Below are positions 10,088 through 18,245 of a DNA stretch of 64,000 bases, one piece after another. The position numbers were made by a program, and so were the translations under genes. The stretch spans positions 62,001 to 126,000 of the forward strand of contig NZ_JAAATX020000012.1 in NCBI RefSeq assembly GCF_009908265.2. Reading direction: 5' to 3'. Source of the stretch: Paragemmobacter amnigenus. Its GTDB lineage: Bacteria > Pseudomonadota > Alphaproteobacteria > Rhodobacterales > Rhodobacteraceae. Below the pieces are notes generated by a model. That model saw only the letters and a list, made by a program, of their open reading frames with translations, had not been told where the DNA came from and searched no databases. Position 1 is the stretch's first letter. Each line of letters opens with the position of its first letter.

Positions 10088-10510
10088 TCAGCCGACCAGC
10101 TCGAGGCCCGAGAAGAAGAAGGCGATCTCGCGCGCGGCCGAAGCCTCCGAATCCGACCCGTGCACCGAATTCTCGCCCTTCGACAGCGCGAATTCCTTGC
10201 GGATCGTGCCTTCGGCGGCGGCGGCCGGATCGGTCGCGCCCATCACTTCGCGGTTCTTCGCGATGGCGCTCTCGCCTTCCAGAACCTGCACCACGACCGG
10301 CTCGGACGCCATGAACGCGCACAGCTCGCCATAGAAGCCGCGCTCCTTGTGCTCGGCATAGAAGGCACCGGCCTGCGCGGGCGTCAGGTGGATGCGCTTG
10401 GAGGCGACGACGCGCAGGCCGGCCTCCTCGAACTTGGCAACGATCTTGCCGGTCAGGTTGCGCTTGGTGGCGTCGGGCTTGATGATCGACAGGGTGCGTT
10501 CGATGGCCAT
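10088..10510 (-). CDS. ndk: Nucleoside-diphosphate kinase
   Basis: A 140-aa NDK that transfers the gamma phosphate of ATP to NDPs through a phosphohistidine. It starts [13 protein letters not shown] and has the active-site block NSVHGSDS with the catalytic His near residue 117, plus Arg and Tyr residues at family positions. GGAGA precedes the ATG. Longer upstream frames were rejected because the family begins here. Its 3' end faces the TfoX-like gene across the family A palindromes. Confidence 0.97.
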   Translation of the reverse strand: MAIERTLSIIKPDATKRNLTGKIVAKFEEAGLRVVASKRIHLTPAQAGAFYAEHKERGFYGELCAFMASEPVVVQVLEGESAIAKNREVMGATDPAAAAEGTIRKEFALSKGENSVHGSDSEASAAREIAFFFSGLELVG

Positions 10511-10664
10511 CTTGGGCGTCTCCATATCAGGGGCACGGCAGCCGTCCGCCGCGCCGGAATTCATGCGCCGCGCTCCTAGCACGGGCCTTGGCCAAAGGAA
10601 AGCCGCCCCCGCCCTGTCGCGTCCCGCGCCCCCCGCGCCCGTTGCGACCGTGCGCTGCGTGCTG

Positions 10665-10703
10665 ACAGTTTGCGGCACAGCGCGCGGCACTGCTTTCTGC
10701 ACA
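10665..10703 (+). promoter_or_regulatory. 39-bp block with 12-bp-spaced GCAC repeats, upstream of the ABC-F gene
   Basis: The 15-mer ACAGTTTGCGGCACA (10665-10679) is followed at exact 12-bp steps by GGCACT (10686) and TGCACA (10698). An almost identical block with the same total length lies upstream of serS at 58342-58380. It is 45 bases before the ABC-F start. It looks like a shared regulatory site; I do not recognise its binding factor. Confidence 0.55.
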
Positions 10704-10748
10704 GCCCCGTTGACGCCCCGCCCCCCATCGGGCAAGCCCTTCCCCATC

Positions 10749-12602
10749 ATGCTGAAGATCGAAGACATCACCTATTCCGTCGAAGGCCGCCCCCTGTTCG
10801 AAGGGGCCAGCGCCACCATCCCCACCGGCCACAAGGTGGGTCTCGTGGGCCGCAACGGCGCCGGAAAGACCACGCTTTTCAGACTGATACGCGGCGAACT
10901 GGCGCTGGAGGGCGGCACCATCTCGCTCCCCTCCCGCGCCCGCATCGGCGGTGTCGCGCAAGAGGTGCCCTCGTCGGAAACCTCGCTCCTCGACACCGTC
11001 CTTCAGGCCGACGAGGAACGCAGCGCCCTTCTGGCCGAATCCCACACCGCCACCGACCCCGCCCGCATCGCGGAAATCCAGTCCCGCCTGACCGATATCG
11101 ACGCCTGGTCCGCCGAAGCCCGCGCCTCCAGCATTCTCAAGGGGTTAGGCTTCGACACCGATCAGCAGCGCATGCCCTGCTCGGCCTTCTCGGGCGGCTG
11201 GCGGATGCGGGTCGCACTGGCCGGCGTGCTCTTCTCGCAGCCCGACCTCCTGCTTCTGGACGAACCGACCAACTACCTCGACCTCGAAGGGGCGCTCTGG
11301 CTCGAATCCTACCTCGCGAAATACCCCCACACCGTCCTCATCATCAGCCACGACCGCGGCCTCCTGAACCGCGCCGTCCAGGGCATCCTGCATCTGGACA
11401 ACCGCAAACTCACCTATTGGTCAGGCCCTTACGACCAATTCGCCCGCCAGATGGCCGAGCGCCGCGCCGTCCTCGCCGCCGAGGCGAAAAAGCAGGAGGC
11501 CCGCCGCGCGCATCTTCAATCCTTCGTTGACCGCTTCAAGGCAAAAGCCTCGAAGGCCACGCAGGCACAAAGTCGTGTGAAGATGCTGGAAAAGATGACG
11601 CCCATCACCGCGCCCGAAGACGCCAAGCGCGTGGTCTTCACCTTCCCCGAACCCGAGGAACTCTCGCCCCCCATCGTCAATATCGAAGGTGCCGCCGTCG
11701 GCTATGGCGGCCCGCCCGTCCTGCGCAAACTGTCGCTCCGCATCGACCAGGACGACCGCATCGCCCTTCTGGGCCGCAATGGCGAGGGGAAGTCGACCCT
11801 GTCGAAACTCCTCGCAGGCAAGCTCGACGCGGGCGAGGGTCGCGTGACCCGCTCGTCCAAGCTGCGGATCGGCTATTTCGCCCAGCATCAGGTGGACGAG
11901 CTGCACATCGACGAGACACCGCTACAGCACCTCCAGCGCCTCCGCCCCGGCGAGGGGCAGCCGAAACTGCGCGCGCGTCTGGCGGGCTTCGGCCTGATGG
12001 CCGAACAGGCCGAAACCGTGGTGGGGCGCCTCTCGGGCGGGCAGAAGGCGCGGCTGTCGCTGCTGCTCGCCACCATCGACGCGCCGCATCTCCTGATCCT
12101 CGACGAACCCACCAACCACCTCGACATCGAAAGCCGCGAGGCGCTGGTCGAGGCGTTGACCGAATATTCCGGCGCGGTCGTCCTCGTCAGCCACGACATG
12201 CACCTCCTGTCGCTGGTCGCTGACCGTCTCTGGCTGGTCAAGGGCGGCGCGGTCACCCCCTTTACCGATGACCTCGAAGCCTATCGCAAGATGCTGCTCT
12301 CGGGCGATGATGACATGAAGATCGCCGCAAAACCCGTTGAAAAAACAAAGAAATCCAGCCGCGACGAAATCCTTGCCCTGCGGGCCGAAGTCCGCAAATG
12401 CGAAGACCGCATCGCCAAGCTGGAAGAGATGCACGGCAAGCTTTCCGCCAAACTGGCCGACCCTGCCCTCTATGACGACGCGAAGATTCACGAATTGGAA
12501 AGCTGGAACCGCAAATTCGCCGAATGCGAAGAGGCGATGGGCCGTGCCGAGGCCCTCTGGATCGAGGCGCAGGAACGTCTGGATCAGGCCGAGGCGGGCT
12601 AA
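10749..12602 (+). CDS. ABC-F family ATP-binding protein (YheS/Uup-like)
   Basis: A 617-aa soluble twin ABC ATPase without membrane segments. The first cassette has GRNGAGKTT (about residue 36), the signature [11 protein letters not shown] and [12 protein letters not shown]. The second has [19 protein letters not shown] and [12 protein letters not shown] charged linker between the domains matches the ABC-F tRNA-interaction motif region, and residues 540-617 form a Lys/Glu-rich coiled coil. ABC-F proteins act on the ribosome E site; the exact subfamily is unclear. The ATG at 10749 lacks a good Shine-Dalgarno, but homology begins there. Confidence 0.92.
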   Translation: MLKIEDITYSVEGRPLFEGASATIPTGHKVGLVGRNGAGKTTLFRLIRGELALEGGTISLPSRARIGGVAQEVPSSETSLLDTVLQADEERSALLAESHTATDPARIAEIQSRLTDIDAWSAEARASSILKGLGFDTDQQRMPCSAFSGGWRMRVALAGVLFSQPDLLLLDEPTNYLDLEGALWLESYLAKYPHTVLIISHDRGLLNRAVQGILHLDNRKLTYWSGPYDQFARQMAERRAVLAAEAKKQEARRAHLQSFVDRFKAKASKATQAQSRVKMLEKMTPITAPEDAKRVVFTFPEPEELSPPIVNIEGAAVGYGGPPVLRKLSLRIDQDDRIALLGRNGEGKSTLSKLLAGKLDAGEGRVTRSSKLRIGYFAQHQVDELHIDETPLQHLQRLRPGEGQPKLRARLAGFGLMAEQAETVVGRLSGGQKARLSLLLATIDAPHLLILDEPTNHLDIESREALVEALTEYSGAVVLVSHDMHLLSLVADRLWLVKGGAVTPFTDDLEAYRKMLLSGDDDMKIAAKPVEKTKKSSRDEILALRAEVRKCEDRIAKLEEMHGKLSAKLADPALYDDAKIHELESWNRKFAECEEAMGRAEALWIEAQERLDQAEAG

Positions 12603-12636
12603 GCATCTGGATTTCCTTCGAAAATCTATCCGCACG

Positions 12637-12726
12637 ACCCTTCTGCGAAGGGTCTTCCGCCCCCACCCACCCCCCGATTTTTCGCCAGAAAAATCGCCCG
12701 CAAAATTCTTCGCCAGAAGAATTTTG
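12637..12726. repeat. Tandem intergenic hairpins (family A, locus 6)
   Basis: Three hairpins after the ABC-F gene: arms GACCCTTC/GAAGGGTC around TGC (12637-12655), arms CGATTTTT/AAAAATCG (12676-12697), and arms AAAATTCTTC/GAAGAATTTT (12703-12726). The last two duplicate the pair at 4887-4937. A partial GATTT...AAATC dyad precedes them. They separate two genes transcribed in the same direction. Confidence 0.7.
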
Positions 12727-12791
12727 CCCCCGCCCCTCGCCATGCGGCCCGCATCCCCCTAAGCTGACCCATCCCCGCAGCGAGAGCACCC

Positions 12792-13409
12792 GTGCCCGAA
12801 ACCGCCGTCCTGATCACCGCCTTCGCCACGCTCTTCGTGGTGATCGACCCGCCCGGTCTGGTCCCGCTCTTCATCGCCCTGACGCAGGGGATGGATGCCG
12901 ACCACCGCCGCCGCCTCGCCCTGCGGGCCTGCCTGATCGCAGGGGCGCTGCTCACGCTCTTCGGGCTGGCGGGGGAATCGATCCTCGGCTTCATCGGCAT
13001 CTCCATGCCCGCCTTCCGCATCGCGGGCGGGATCCTGCTCTTCCTCACCGCGCTCGACATGCTCTTCGAACGCCGCACCCAGCGGCGCGAGGGGCAGAAG
13101 GCCGACCACGACCACGACCCGTCGGTCTTCCCCCTCGCCACGCCACTCATTGCGGGGCCGGGGGCGATTGCCACCATGATCCTGCTGATGGGTCAGGCGC
13201 CGGGCTGGTCGGGGATGGCCGCGATGCTGGGCCTCATGGCGCTCGTGCTCGTCGCGACCTTCCTGTTCCTTCTTGCCTCTCCCCCGCTCGAACGGCTGCT
13301 TGGCCGGACGGGGGTGGTCGTCATCACCCGCCTGCTCGGGATGCTTCTGGCCGCCCTGTCGGTGCAATTCGTGATCGACGGCGTCCGCGGCACGGGATTG
13401 ATCGGCTAG
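12792..13409 (+). CDS. MarC family integral membrane protein
   Basis: A 205-aa inner-membrane protein with six predicted transmembrane helices and MarC family features: the early FFVVIDPPG-like segment (FVVIDPPGLVPLF, residues 15-27) and PLATPLIAGPGAIAT after a His/Asp-rich loop (KADHDHDP). The start codon is GTG at 12792. The original link of MarC to antibiotic resistance in E. coli was withdrawn, so its role is unknown. It is followed 63 bp later by a retropepsin-like gene. Confidence 0.88.
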   Translation: MPETAVLITAFATLFVVIDPPGLVPLFIALTQGMDADHRRRLALRACLIAGALLTLFGLAGESILGFIGISMPAFRIAGGILLFLTALDMLFERRTQRREGQKADHDHDPSVFPLATPLIAGPGAIATMILLMGQAPGWSGMAAMLGLMALVLVATFLFLLASPPLERLLGRTGVVVITRLLGMLLAALSVQFVIDGVRGTGLIG

Positions 13410-13472
13410 GCACTTTCCCCGCCCCGCCGCACCCCCCATATCGGCTGGAACGGCAAGCACATGAGGACCGCG

Positions 13473-14048
13473 ATGGATTCCGAAATGACCGGACGGCTGA
13501 TCTATCTGCTGCTGCTGCTCGCGTCGGTGGGCGGCTGGGTGCTGGTCGAATACCGCAAACGCATGGGCGAGGCGCTGCGGACCGCCGCCGCATGGGGCCT
13601 CATCTTCATCGGGGTCATCGCGGGCTACGGGCTGTGGAACGACCTGCGCCGCGACGTGCTGCCGCAACAGATCCTGTCCGAAACCGGCCGGATCGAGGTG
13701 CCCCGCGCCGCCGACGGGCACTATTACCTGACGCTCGACATCGGCGGCACGCCCGTCCGCTTCCTTGCCGATACGGGGGCCACCAACATGGTCCTGTCGC
13801 TGGCCGATGCGCGGCGACTGGGGATCGACCCTGACGCGCTGGTCTATATCGGCACGGCCCAGACCGCCAACGGCACGGTCCAGACCGCCCGCGTCCGGCT
13901 CGATCAGGTCGCGCTCGGCCCCCATCTGGACGAAGGCTTCTCCGCATGGGTCAACCGCGGCGAGATGGACGGATCGCTCCTCGGGATGGATTACCTCTCG
14001 CTCTACCATGTCGAACTGGCAGGCGACCGGATGATCCTTCGCCGCTGA
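13473..14048 (+). CDS. Retropepsin-like aspartic protease (TIGR02281 type)
   Basis: A 191-aa protein with two N-terminal transmembrane helices (residues about 8-25 and 40-58) and a single retropepsin-like domain outside the membrane. The catalytic motif is FLADTGATNMVLS near residue 105, and the C-terminal GSLLGMDYLSLY corresponds to the family's LG(M/L) block. Single-domain proteases of this kind act as dimers. The ATG at 13473 has GAGG six bases upstream; an ATG at 13461 is the alternative. The likely place of action is the periplasmic face of the inner membrane; the substrate is unknown. Confidence 0.85.
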   Translation: MDSEMTGRLIYLLLLLASVGGWVLVEYRKRMGEALRTAAAWGLIFIGVIAGYGLWNDLRRDVLPQQILSETGRIEVPRAADGHYYLTLDIGGTPVRFLADTGATNMVLSLADARRLGIDPDALVYIGTAQTANGTVQTARVRLDQVALGPHLDEGFSAWVNRGEMDGSLLGMDYLSLYHVELAGDRMILRR

Positions 14049-14115
14049 CCGGACGATTTCCCGCCCGCTACCCGCTTGACGCCGCCCGACCCATCGCTTA
14101 CCTCACAGCCCAGAC

Positions 14116-14189
14116 GCGGGTGTAGCTCAATGGTAGAGCAGCAGCTTCCCAAGCTGAATACGAGGGTTCGATTCCCTTCACCCGCTCCA
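14116..14189 (+). tRNA. tRNA-Gly (anticodon CCC)
   Basis: The acceptor arms GCGGGTG (14116-14122) and CACCCGC (14179-14185) pair perfectly. The D-arm GCTCAATGGTAGAGC, anticodon loop TTCCCAA and T-arm GAGGGTTCGATTCCCTT are all present. The CCA end is encoded (14187-14189). The top anticodon-stem pair is a G-A mismatch, seen in related alphaproteobacterial Gly tRNAs. Confidence 0.97.
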
Positions 14190-14306
14190 TCCTCCCCCAA
14201 GCAGTGATCGCAGTCATTGACCCCGTGCAGTCCGCGCGTTTAACCTTTTTTAACGCGCCCGTTCGGCAACTCCGCCGGGGCGGGCTGCGGAAACGGGGGA
14301 CAGACC

Positions 14307-14510
14307 ATGAAAAGACTGGTGATGGCGGCAGTTCTGGCAGCCATGGCAGGCGGCGCGGCGGCACAGAGCGCGCCGGAAATGGATCCGGCGGTGGTCGAAG
14401 AACAGGTGGCAAGCTCGGCCGATGCGGGGATCATCGTGCCGCTTCTGGCCCTTCTGGTGCTGATCGCCGCCCTTTCCGGCGGCGGCTCCGCGGCTCCGGC
14501 ACCGATCTGA
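14307..14510 (+). CDS. Small secreted/membrane protein, tandem copy 1
   Basis: A 67-aa protein with a signal peptide (MKRLVMAAVLAAMAGGAAAQ, cleavage after AAA or AQ), the core DPAVVEEQVASSADAG, then a transmembrane helix IIVPLLALLVLIAAL and a short Gly/Pro tail. The next gene repeats the core almost unchanged. Small proteins of this kind are widespread in Rhodobacteraceae and are often mislabelled from a neighbour, for example as ferrochelatase. No function is known to me. The 117 bases between the tRNA and this start contain a GCGCGTT...AACGCGC dyad with a T-rich loop (14234-14258). Confidence 0.7.
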   Translation: MKRLVMAAVLAAMAGGAAAQSAPEMDPAVVEEQVASSADAGIIVPLLALLVLIAALSGGGSAAPAPI

Positions 14511-14528
14511 CGGGAAAAGGGCCACCGC

Positions 14529-14738
14529 ATGTATCGCGCATTGACCCTTTCGCTGGCCCTTTCCGCCGCCGCCCTTCCGGCGCTGGCCCAGACGGCACCA
14601 ACCATGGACCCGGCCGTGGTCGAAGAACAGGTGGCAAGCTCCGCCGATGCCGGGATCATCGTTCCGCTTCTGGCCCTTCTGGTCCTGCTCGCCGCGATTT
14701 CGGGCAGTTCGGGCGCAGCGCTTCCGCCGCCGACATGA
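14529..14738 (+). CDS. Small secreted/membrane protein, tandem copy 2
   Basis: A 69-aa paralogue of the preceding gene, 18 bp downstream of it. Signal peptide MYRALTLSLALSAAALPALAQ, then the same DPAVVEEQVASSADAG core and transmembrane segment, and a short tail SGSSGAALPPPT. Signal peptides and tails have diverged while the core is conserved, so the core carries the function. The gene is convergent with the CHAP-domain gene, 25 bp apart. Confidence 0.7.
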   Translation: MYRALTLSLALSAAALPALAQTAPTMDPAVVEEQVASSADAGIIVPLLALLVLLAAISGSSGAALPPPT

Positions 14739-14763
14739 CGACGGGTCGCGGCAGCAGGACGGG

Positions 14764-15336
14764 TCAGTTCCAGATGAACCCCTTGACCGGATTGATCCGG
14801 CCAAGGCCCCCCGCGCCATTCGCCACCCGCACCTGCGACCAGTCGTTCTGCGGCGACACGTCGACGACCAAGGTGTCGACGGTGATCCTGTCGCGCACCC
14901 AGTTTGCCTGATCGATCAGGATGCGGCGGCTGTCCACCACGCCCGACACCACCGCCACATGCCCCTTCGGCATCGCGCCAGAGGCCGCGAAGGCCATCAC
15001 CGCGCCCACCTTCGGCGCCTTGCTGCGCTGGTAGCGCCCTTTGGCCTGATCCCACCACGTCCGGGCATTGCCGCGGATGTCCACCCCGCTCACCGCCCGC
15101 GCGAAGGGCACGCACCAGAGCCGACCCCTTGGCCGGTTCTCCGCCGCCTTTCGCACCGCCGCCTTCACCTCCTCGCGGGCCGCACGATCCGCCCTGTCAA
15201 GGCGCAGCGTCACGGGCTGGGCCAGTTCCACCGCCGCCTTGCGCGGCAGGTCGCGGGGCTGCCCCTCGGCCCGCACCACCGGCGCGGCAAGGCAGGTGAC
15301 CAGCAGGGCGGTCAGGCAAAGGGCGGCAGGTCTCAT
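14764..15336 (-). CDS. Secreted CHAP-domain protein (putative peptidoglycan amidase/peptidase)
   Basis: A 190-aa protein with a signal peptide (MRPAALCLTALLVTCLAAPVVRA) and a C-terminal CHAP-like domain. LWCVPFAR near residue 75 supplies the nucleophile Cys, and KGHVAVV near residue 125 the His, followed by a polar residue in LIDQANW. CHAP enzymes cleave peptidoglycan stem peptides or the Mur-Ala bond in the periplasm. The start at 15336 gives a clean signal peptide; the longer in-frame extension has no homology and is rejected. Confidence in the domain is good, in the exact bond low. Confidence 0.82.
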   Translation of the reverse strand: MRPAALCLTALLVTCLAAPVVRAEGQPRDLPRKAAVELAQPVTLRLDRADRAAREEVKAAVRKAAENRPRGRLWCVPFARAVSGVDIRGNARTWWDQAKGRYQRSKAPKVGAVMAFAASGAMPKGHVAVVSGVVDSRRILIDQANWVRDRITVDTLVVDVSPQNDWSQVRVANGAGGLGRINPVKGFIWN

Positions 15337-15544
15337 CTCTCGGCACCTCGGACGGTTCGGGGGGGTCGGGGGGCTGGCTTCAGGCCCTTTCCCCTGCCAC
15401 GCCCCGCCGCATCCACCAACCCCGCCCCGCCCCCCTCTGGCCGATCCCCGCCGACCCCGTGGCCCCGCTTCGGCAAGGCTCCGCCGCTTTCCTTTCCGGG
15501 GCCTGTGCGGTAACCAGCCGACAGTCAATCAGGAAGGACATCCC

Positions 15545-15895
15545 ATGTCAGAGATCAAACGCATCGGCACCGGTCCCCGCATGTCCGAAGCCGTCTGCTA
15601 CAACGGCATCGTCTGGGTCGCAGGTCAGGTCGGCAATCCCGGCGATTCCGTCGCGGACCAGACCCGCACCTGCCTTGCCGAGGTCGACCGCATCCTCGCC
15701 GACGCCGGCACCGACAAGACGCGCATCCTGTCGGCGCAGATCTGGCTGGCCGACATCTCGACCTTCGCCGAGATGAATTCGGTCTGGGACCAGTGGGTGC
15801 CGCAGGGCCACACCCCCGCCCGCGCCACGGGCGAGGCGAAGCTTGCCACGCCGGATTATCTGGTCGAGGTCATCGTAACGGCGGCGCTGAAGTAA
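15545..15895 (+). CDS. RidA/YjgF family protein
   Basis: A 116-aa trimeric RidA-superfamily protein. It shows VAGQVGNPGDSVADQT near residue 22, a mid-protein ILSAQIWLADISTF, and a C-terminal VEVIVTAALK. RidA members hydrolyse reactive enamine/imine intermediates. The Arg that binds the carboxylate in archetypal RidA lies just before the final strand; here that stretch reads ATPDYLVEV without an Arg, so it may belong to a different Rid subgroup. AGGAAGGA precedes the start. Confidence 0.88.
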   Translation: MSEIKRIGTGPRMSEAVCYNGIVWVAGQVGNPGDSVADQTRTCLAEVDRILADAGTDKTRILSAQIWLADISTFAEMNSVWDQWVPQGHTPARATGEAKLATPDYLVEVIVTAALK

Positions 15896-15896
15896 T

Positions 15897-15940
15897 CAAA
15901 TTTCTTCGAAGAAATTTGCAAGAATCTTCGAAGATTTTTG
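15897..15940. repeat. Two abutting 22-bp palindromes (family A, locus 5)
   Basis: Almost the same sequence as 10037-10080: half-site CAAATTTCTTC with its exact complement (15897-15918), then CAAGAATCTTC with GAAGATTTTTG (15919-15940), a single mismatch. Immediately followed by a strong GC-rich terminator. Lies between convergent ridA-like and pgi genes. Confidence 0.8.
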
Positions 15941-15965
15941 AACCCCGGCGCGATGCGCCGGGGTT
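15941..15965. terminator. Bidirectional terminator between ridA-like gene and pgi
   Basis: Perfect arms AACCCCGGCGC and GCGCCGGGGTT around GAT, with T-rich sequence following on the plus strand. It ends two bases before the pgi stop codon. Confidence 0.75.
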
Positions 15966-15967
15966 TC

Positions 15968-17569
15968 TCATTTCCGGAACCACGCCGCCAATGCCGCCGT
16001 CGATCCGTCCTTGCCCTCAGTCCCCTGCCGCCCCTCCAGCACGGGTTGCAGCGCCAGCGCCAGTTCCTTGCCCAGTTCCACCCCCCACTGGTCATAGGAA
16101 TTGATGCCGAGGATCACCCCCTCCACGAACACCCGATGTTCATAGAGCGCGATGATCTGGCCCAGAACGAAGGGCGTCAGCTTCTCATAGGCGATCGTCA
16201 CGCTGGGCCGATTGCCGGGGAACACCCGATGCCGCGCCTGCCGGTCCAGCTCCGCGCCCGTCAGCCCCTTCGCGGCCATGATCGCCCGCGCCTCCTCCAG
16301 CGACCGCCCGCGCAACAGCGCCTCGGACTGGGCCAGACAGTTCGACACCAGAAGCACATGCTGATGCGCCAGATGCGCCTCGTGCCCCGCCTTAGCGATC
16401 AGGAACTCGCAAGGCACCACCCGCGTGCCCTGATGGATCAGCTGGTAAAAGGCGTGCTGCCCGTTGGTCCCCGGCTCGCCCCAGACCACGGGCCCCGAAT
16501 GGATCTCCAGATCCGACCCGTCCATCGCCACCCGCTTGCCGTTGCTCTCCATCTCCAACTGCTGAAGATAGGCAGGCAGACGGCTCAGCCGCTGGTCATA
16601 GGGCAGCACCGCCCGCGTGGTATGGCCGCATATCTGATTGTGCCAGACCCCCACCAGCGCCAGCAGCACGGGCAGGTTCGCCTCAAACGGCGCCTGCCGG
16701 AAATGGTCGTCCATCGCCCGCCCCCCCGCAAGGAAGGCGCGAAAATCCTCCGGCCCCACGGCCAGCATCAGGGCAAGCCCGATCGGCCCCCACATCGAAT
16801 AGCGCCCGCCCACCCAATCCTCGAACCCGAAGACCCGCGCGGGGTCGATGCCGAAGGCGGCGGTCCTGTCGGCGGCGGTGGACACCGCGGCGAATTGCGC
16901 CGCCGGATTGGCCACCTTGCCCGCCATCCAGTCCCGCGCCGTCTGCGCGTTGGTCATCGTCTCGATGGTGGTGAAGGTCTTGGACGCCACGATCACCAGC
17001 GTCGTCTCGGGGTTCAACCCCCGCAGCGTGTCGGCGATATGCGCCCCGTCCACGTTCGACACGTAATGGCAGCGCGGCCCGTCATGGTATGGCGCCAGCG
17101 CCAGCGTCGCCATCGCAGGGCCAAGGTCCGACCCGCCGATCCCGATATTGACCACATCGGTGATCCGCCCGCCCTGCCCCGTGAACCGCCCCGCGCGCAC
17201 GTCGCGGGCAAAGGCCTCCATCCGCTCCAGCGTCTCCACCACGGAGGGCACCACGTTCTTGCCGTCCACGATCACCGTGCCATCCAGATTGCGCAGCGCC
17301 GTGTGCAGCACCGCGCGCCCCTCGGTGTCGTTGATCCGCTCGCCCGTGAACATGGCGCGGCGCTTGTCGGCCACCCTTGCCGCCTCGGCCAGCGCGACCA
17401 GCAGACGCCGCCCCTCGGCGTCGATATTGGTCTTGGACCAGTCCAGCCGCATCCCGTCCGCTTCCGCCGTGAAGGCCGCCGCGCGGTCGCCGCCCGCGAA
17501 CAGGTCAAGGATGCGCCGCCCCGCCACGGCCTGATGATGCGCGGACAGCGCGTCCCATTCAGCTTTCAT
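15968..17569 (-). CDS. pgi: Glucose-6-phosphate isomerase
   Basis: A 533-aa PGI converting glucose-6-P and fructose-6-P. The signature [14 protein letters not shown] lies near residue 140, [16 protein letters not shown] near 200, the block [19 protein letters not shown] near 380 with the catalytic Glu/His region, and GVELGKELA at the C-terminus. It is the last gene of zwf-pgl-pgi, four bases after pgl. In this group glucose is mainly degraded by the Entner-Doudoroff route, so Pgi would recycle fructose-6-P into that pathway. Confidence 0.97.
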   Translation of the reverse strand: MKAEWDALSAHHQAVAGRRILDLFAGGDRAAAFTAEADGMRLDWSKTNIDAEGRRLLVALAEAARVADKRRAMFTGERINDTEGRAVLHTALRNLDGTVIVDGKNVVPSVVETLERMEAFARDVRAGRFTGQGGRITDVVNIGIGGSDLGPAMATLALAPYHDGPRCHYVSNVDGAHIADTLRGLNPETTLVIVASKTFTTIETMTNAQTARDWMAGKVANPAAQFAAVSTAADRTAAFGIDPARVFGFEDWVGGRYSMWGPIGLALMLAVGPEDFRAFLAGGRAMDDHFRQAPFEANLPVLLALVGVWHNQICGHTTRAVLPYDQRLSRLPAYLQQLEMESNGKRVAMDGSDLEIHSGPVVWGEPGTNGQHAFYQLIHQGTRVVPCEFLIAKAGHEAHLAHQHVLLVSNCLAQSEALLRGRSLEEARAIMAAKGLTGAELDRQARHRVFPGNRPSVTIAYEKLTPFVLGQIIALYEHRVFVEGVILGINSYDQWGVELGKELALALQPVLEGRQGTEGKDGSTAALAAWFRK

Positions 17570-17573
17570 CGCC

Positions 17574-18245
17574 TCACTCCGCCCAATGCACGGTTGCGTT
17601 GTCGAGGACGGCGCGCACCGGCGCCTCCTCGGGGGGCAGGGCCAGCGCGCGCTCCAGCGCGTCCCGCTTTTCCTGCCCCGTGATCAGGATATGGATGTTC
17701 ATCGCCCCCCGCAGCACCGGCGCGGTCAGGGTGATGCGCGGCTCCCCCGCCGCCTCGGCCCGCATCGGCAGCAAGACCGGCGCATCCGCCGCCAACCCCT
17801 CGGCCAGCCGGTCCGCCCCGGGAAACAGGCTCGCCGTATGCATGTCCGCCCCCATCCCCAAGAGCAGGACCGAAATCGGCAGATGCGGGCGCAACCCCTC
17901 GGCCAGTTCCTCCAGCTTTTCCTCGGGGCTTTCCGCCGCCGCGTAAAGCGGCACCAGCCGCGCCCCCGCCGCCTTGCCGCGCAACAGCCTCTCGCGCAGC
18001 AGCCGCGTGTTCGACCGCGGGCTGTCCTCCTCCACCCAGCGCTCGTCGTTCAGGAACACCGCCACATTCGGCCAGTCCAGATCGACGCCGGACAGCGTGT
18101 CGAAGATCGGCCCCGGCGTCGTGCCGCCGGGAACGCAGAGAGAGGCCCGCCCCTCCCGCCGCAGGAAATCCGCAAGCTGCCCCGCGATCACATTCGCAAG
18201 CCCCAGCATCAGGAATTCGCGGTCGGGATAGGTTTCGAACTTCAT
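17574..18245 (-). CDS. pgl: 6-phosphogluconolactonase
   Basis: A 223-aa lactonase of the DevB/Pgl family, hydrolysing 6-phosphogluconolactone. It has [13 protein letters not shown] near residue 38 (the sugar-phosphate loop), [11 protein letters not shown] near 63, and [17 protein letters not shown] near 130. The ATG overlaps the zwf stop as ATGA, and the stop is four bases from pgi, so all three are translated from one mRNA. Confidence 0.95.
   Translation of the reverse strand: MKFETYPDREFLMLGLANVIAGQLADFLRREGRASLCVPGGTTPGPIFDTLSGVDLDWPNVAVFLNDERWVEEDSPRSNTRLLRERLLRGKAAGARLVPLYAAAESPEEKLEELAEGLRPHLPISVLLLGMGADMHTASLFPGADRLAEGLAADAPVLLPMRAEAAGEPRITLTAPVLRGAMNIHILITGQEKRDALERALALPPEEAPVRAVLDNATVHWAE

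Noticed and set aside
10665-10703. 12-bp repeats as a CRISPR-like or iteron array
   Set aside because: Only three degenerate units, no spacers of CRISPR length, no cas or rep genes, and the block is tied to a gene start at two separate places.
14190-14306. tRNA-Gly 3' flank as an integration (att) site
   Set aside because: No integrase, no repeat of the tRNA 3' end downstream, and the flanking genes look native.
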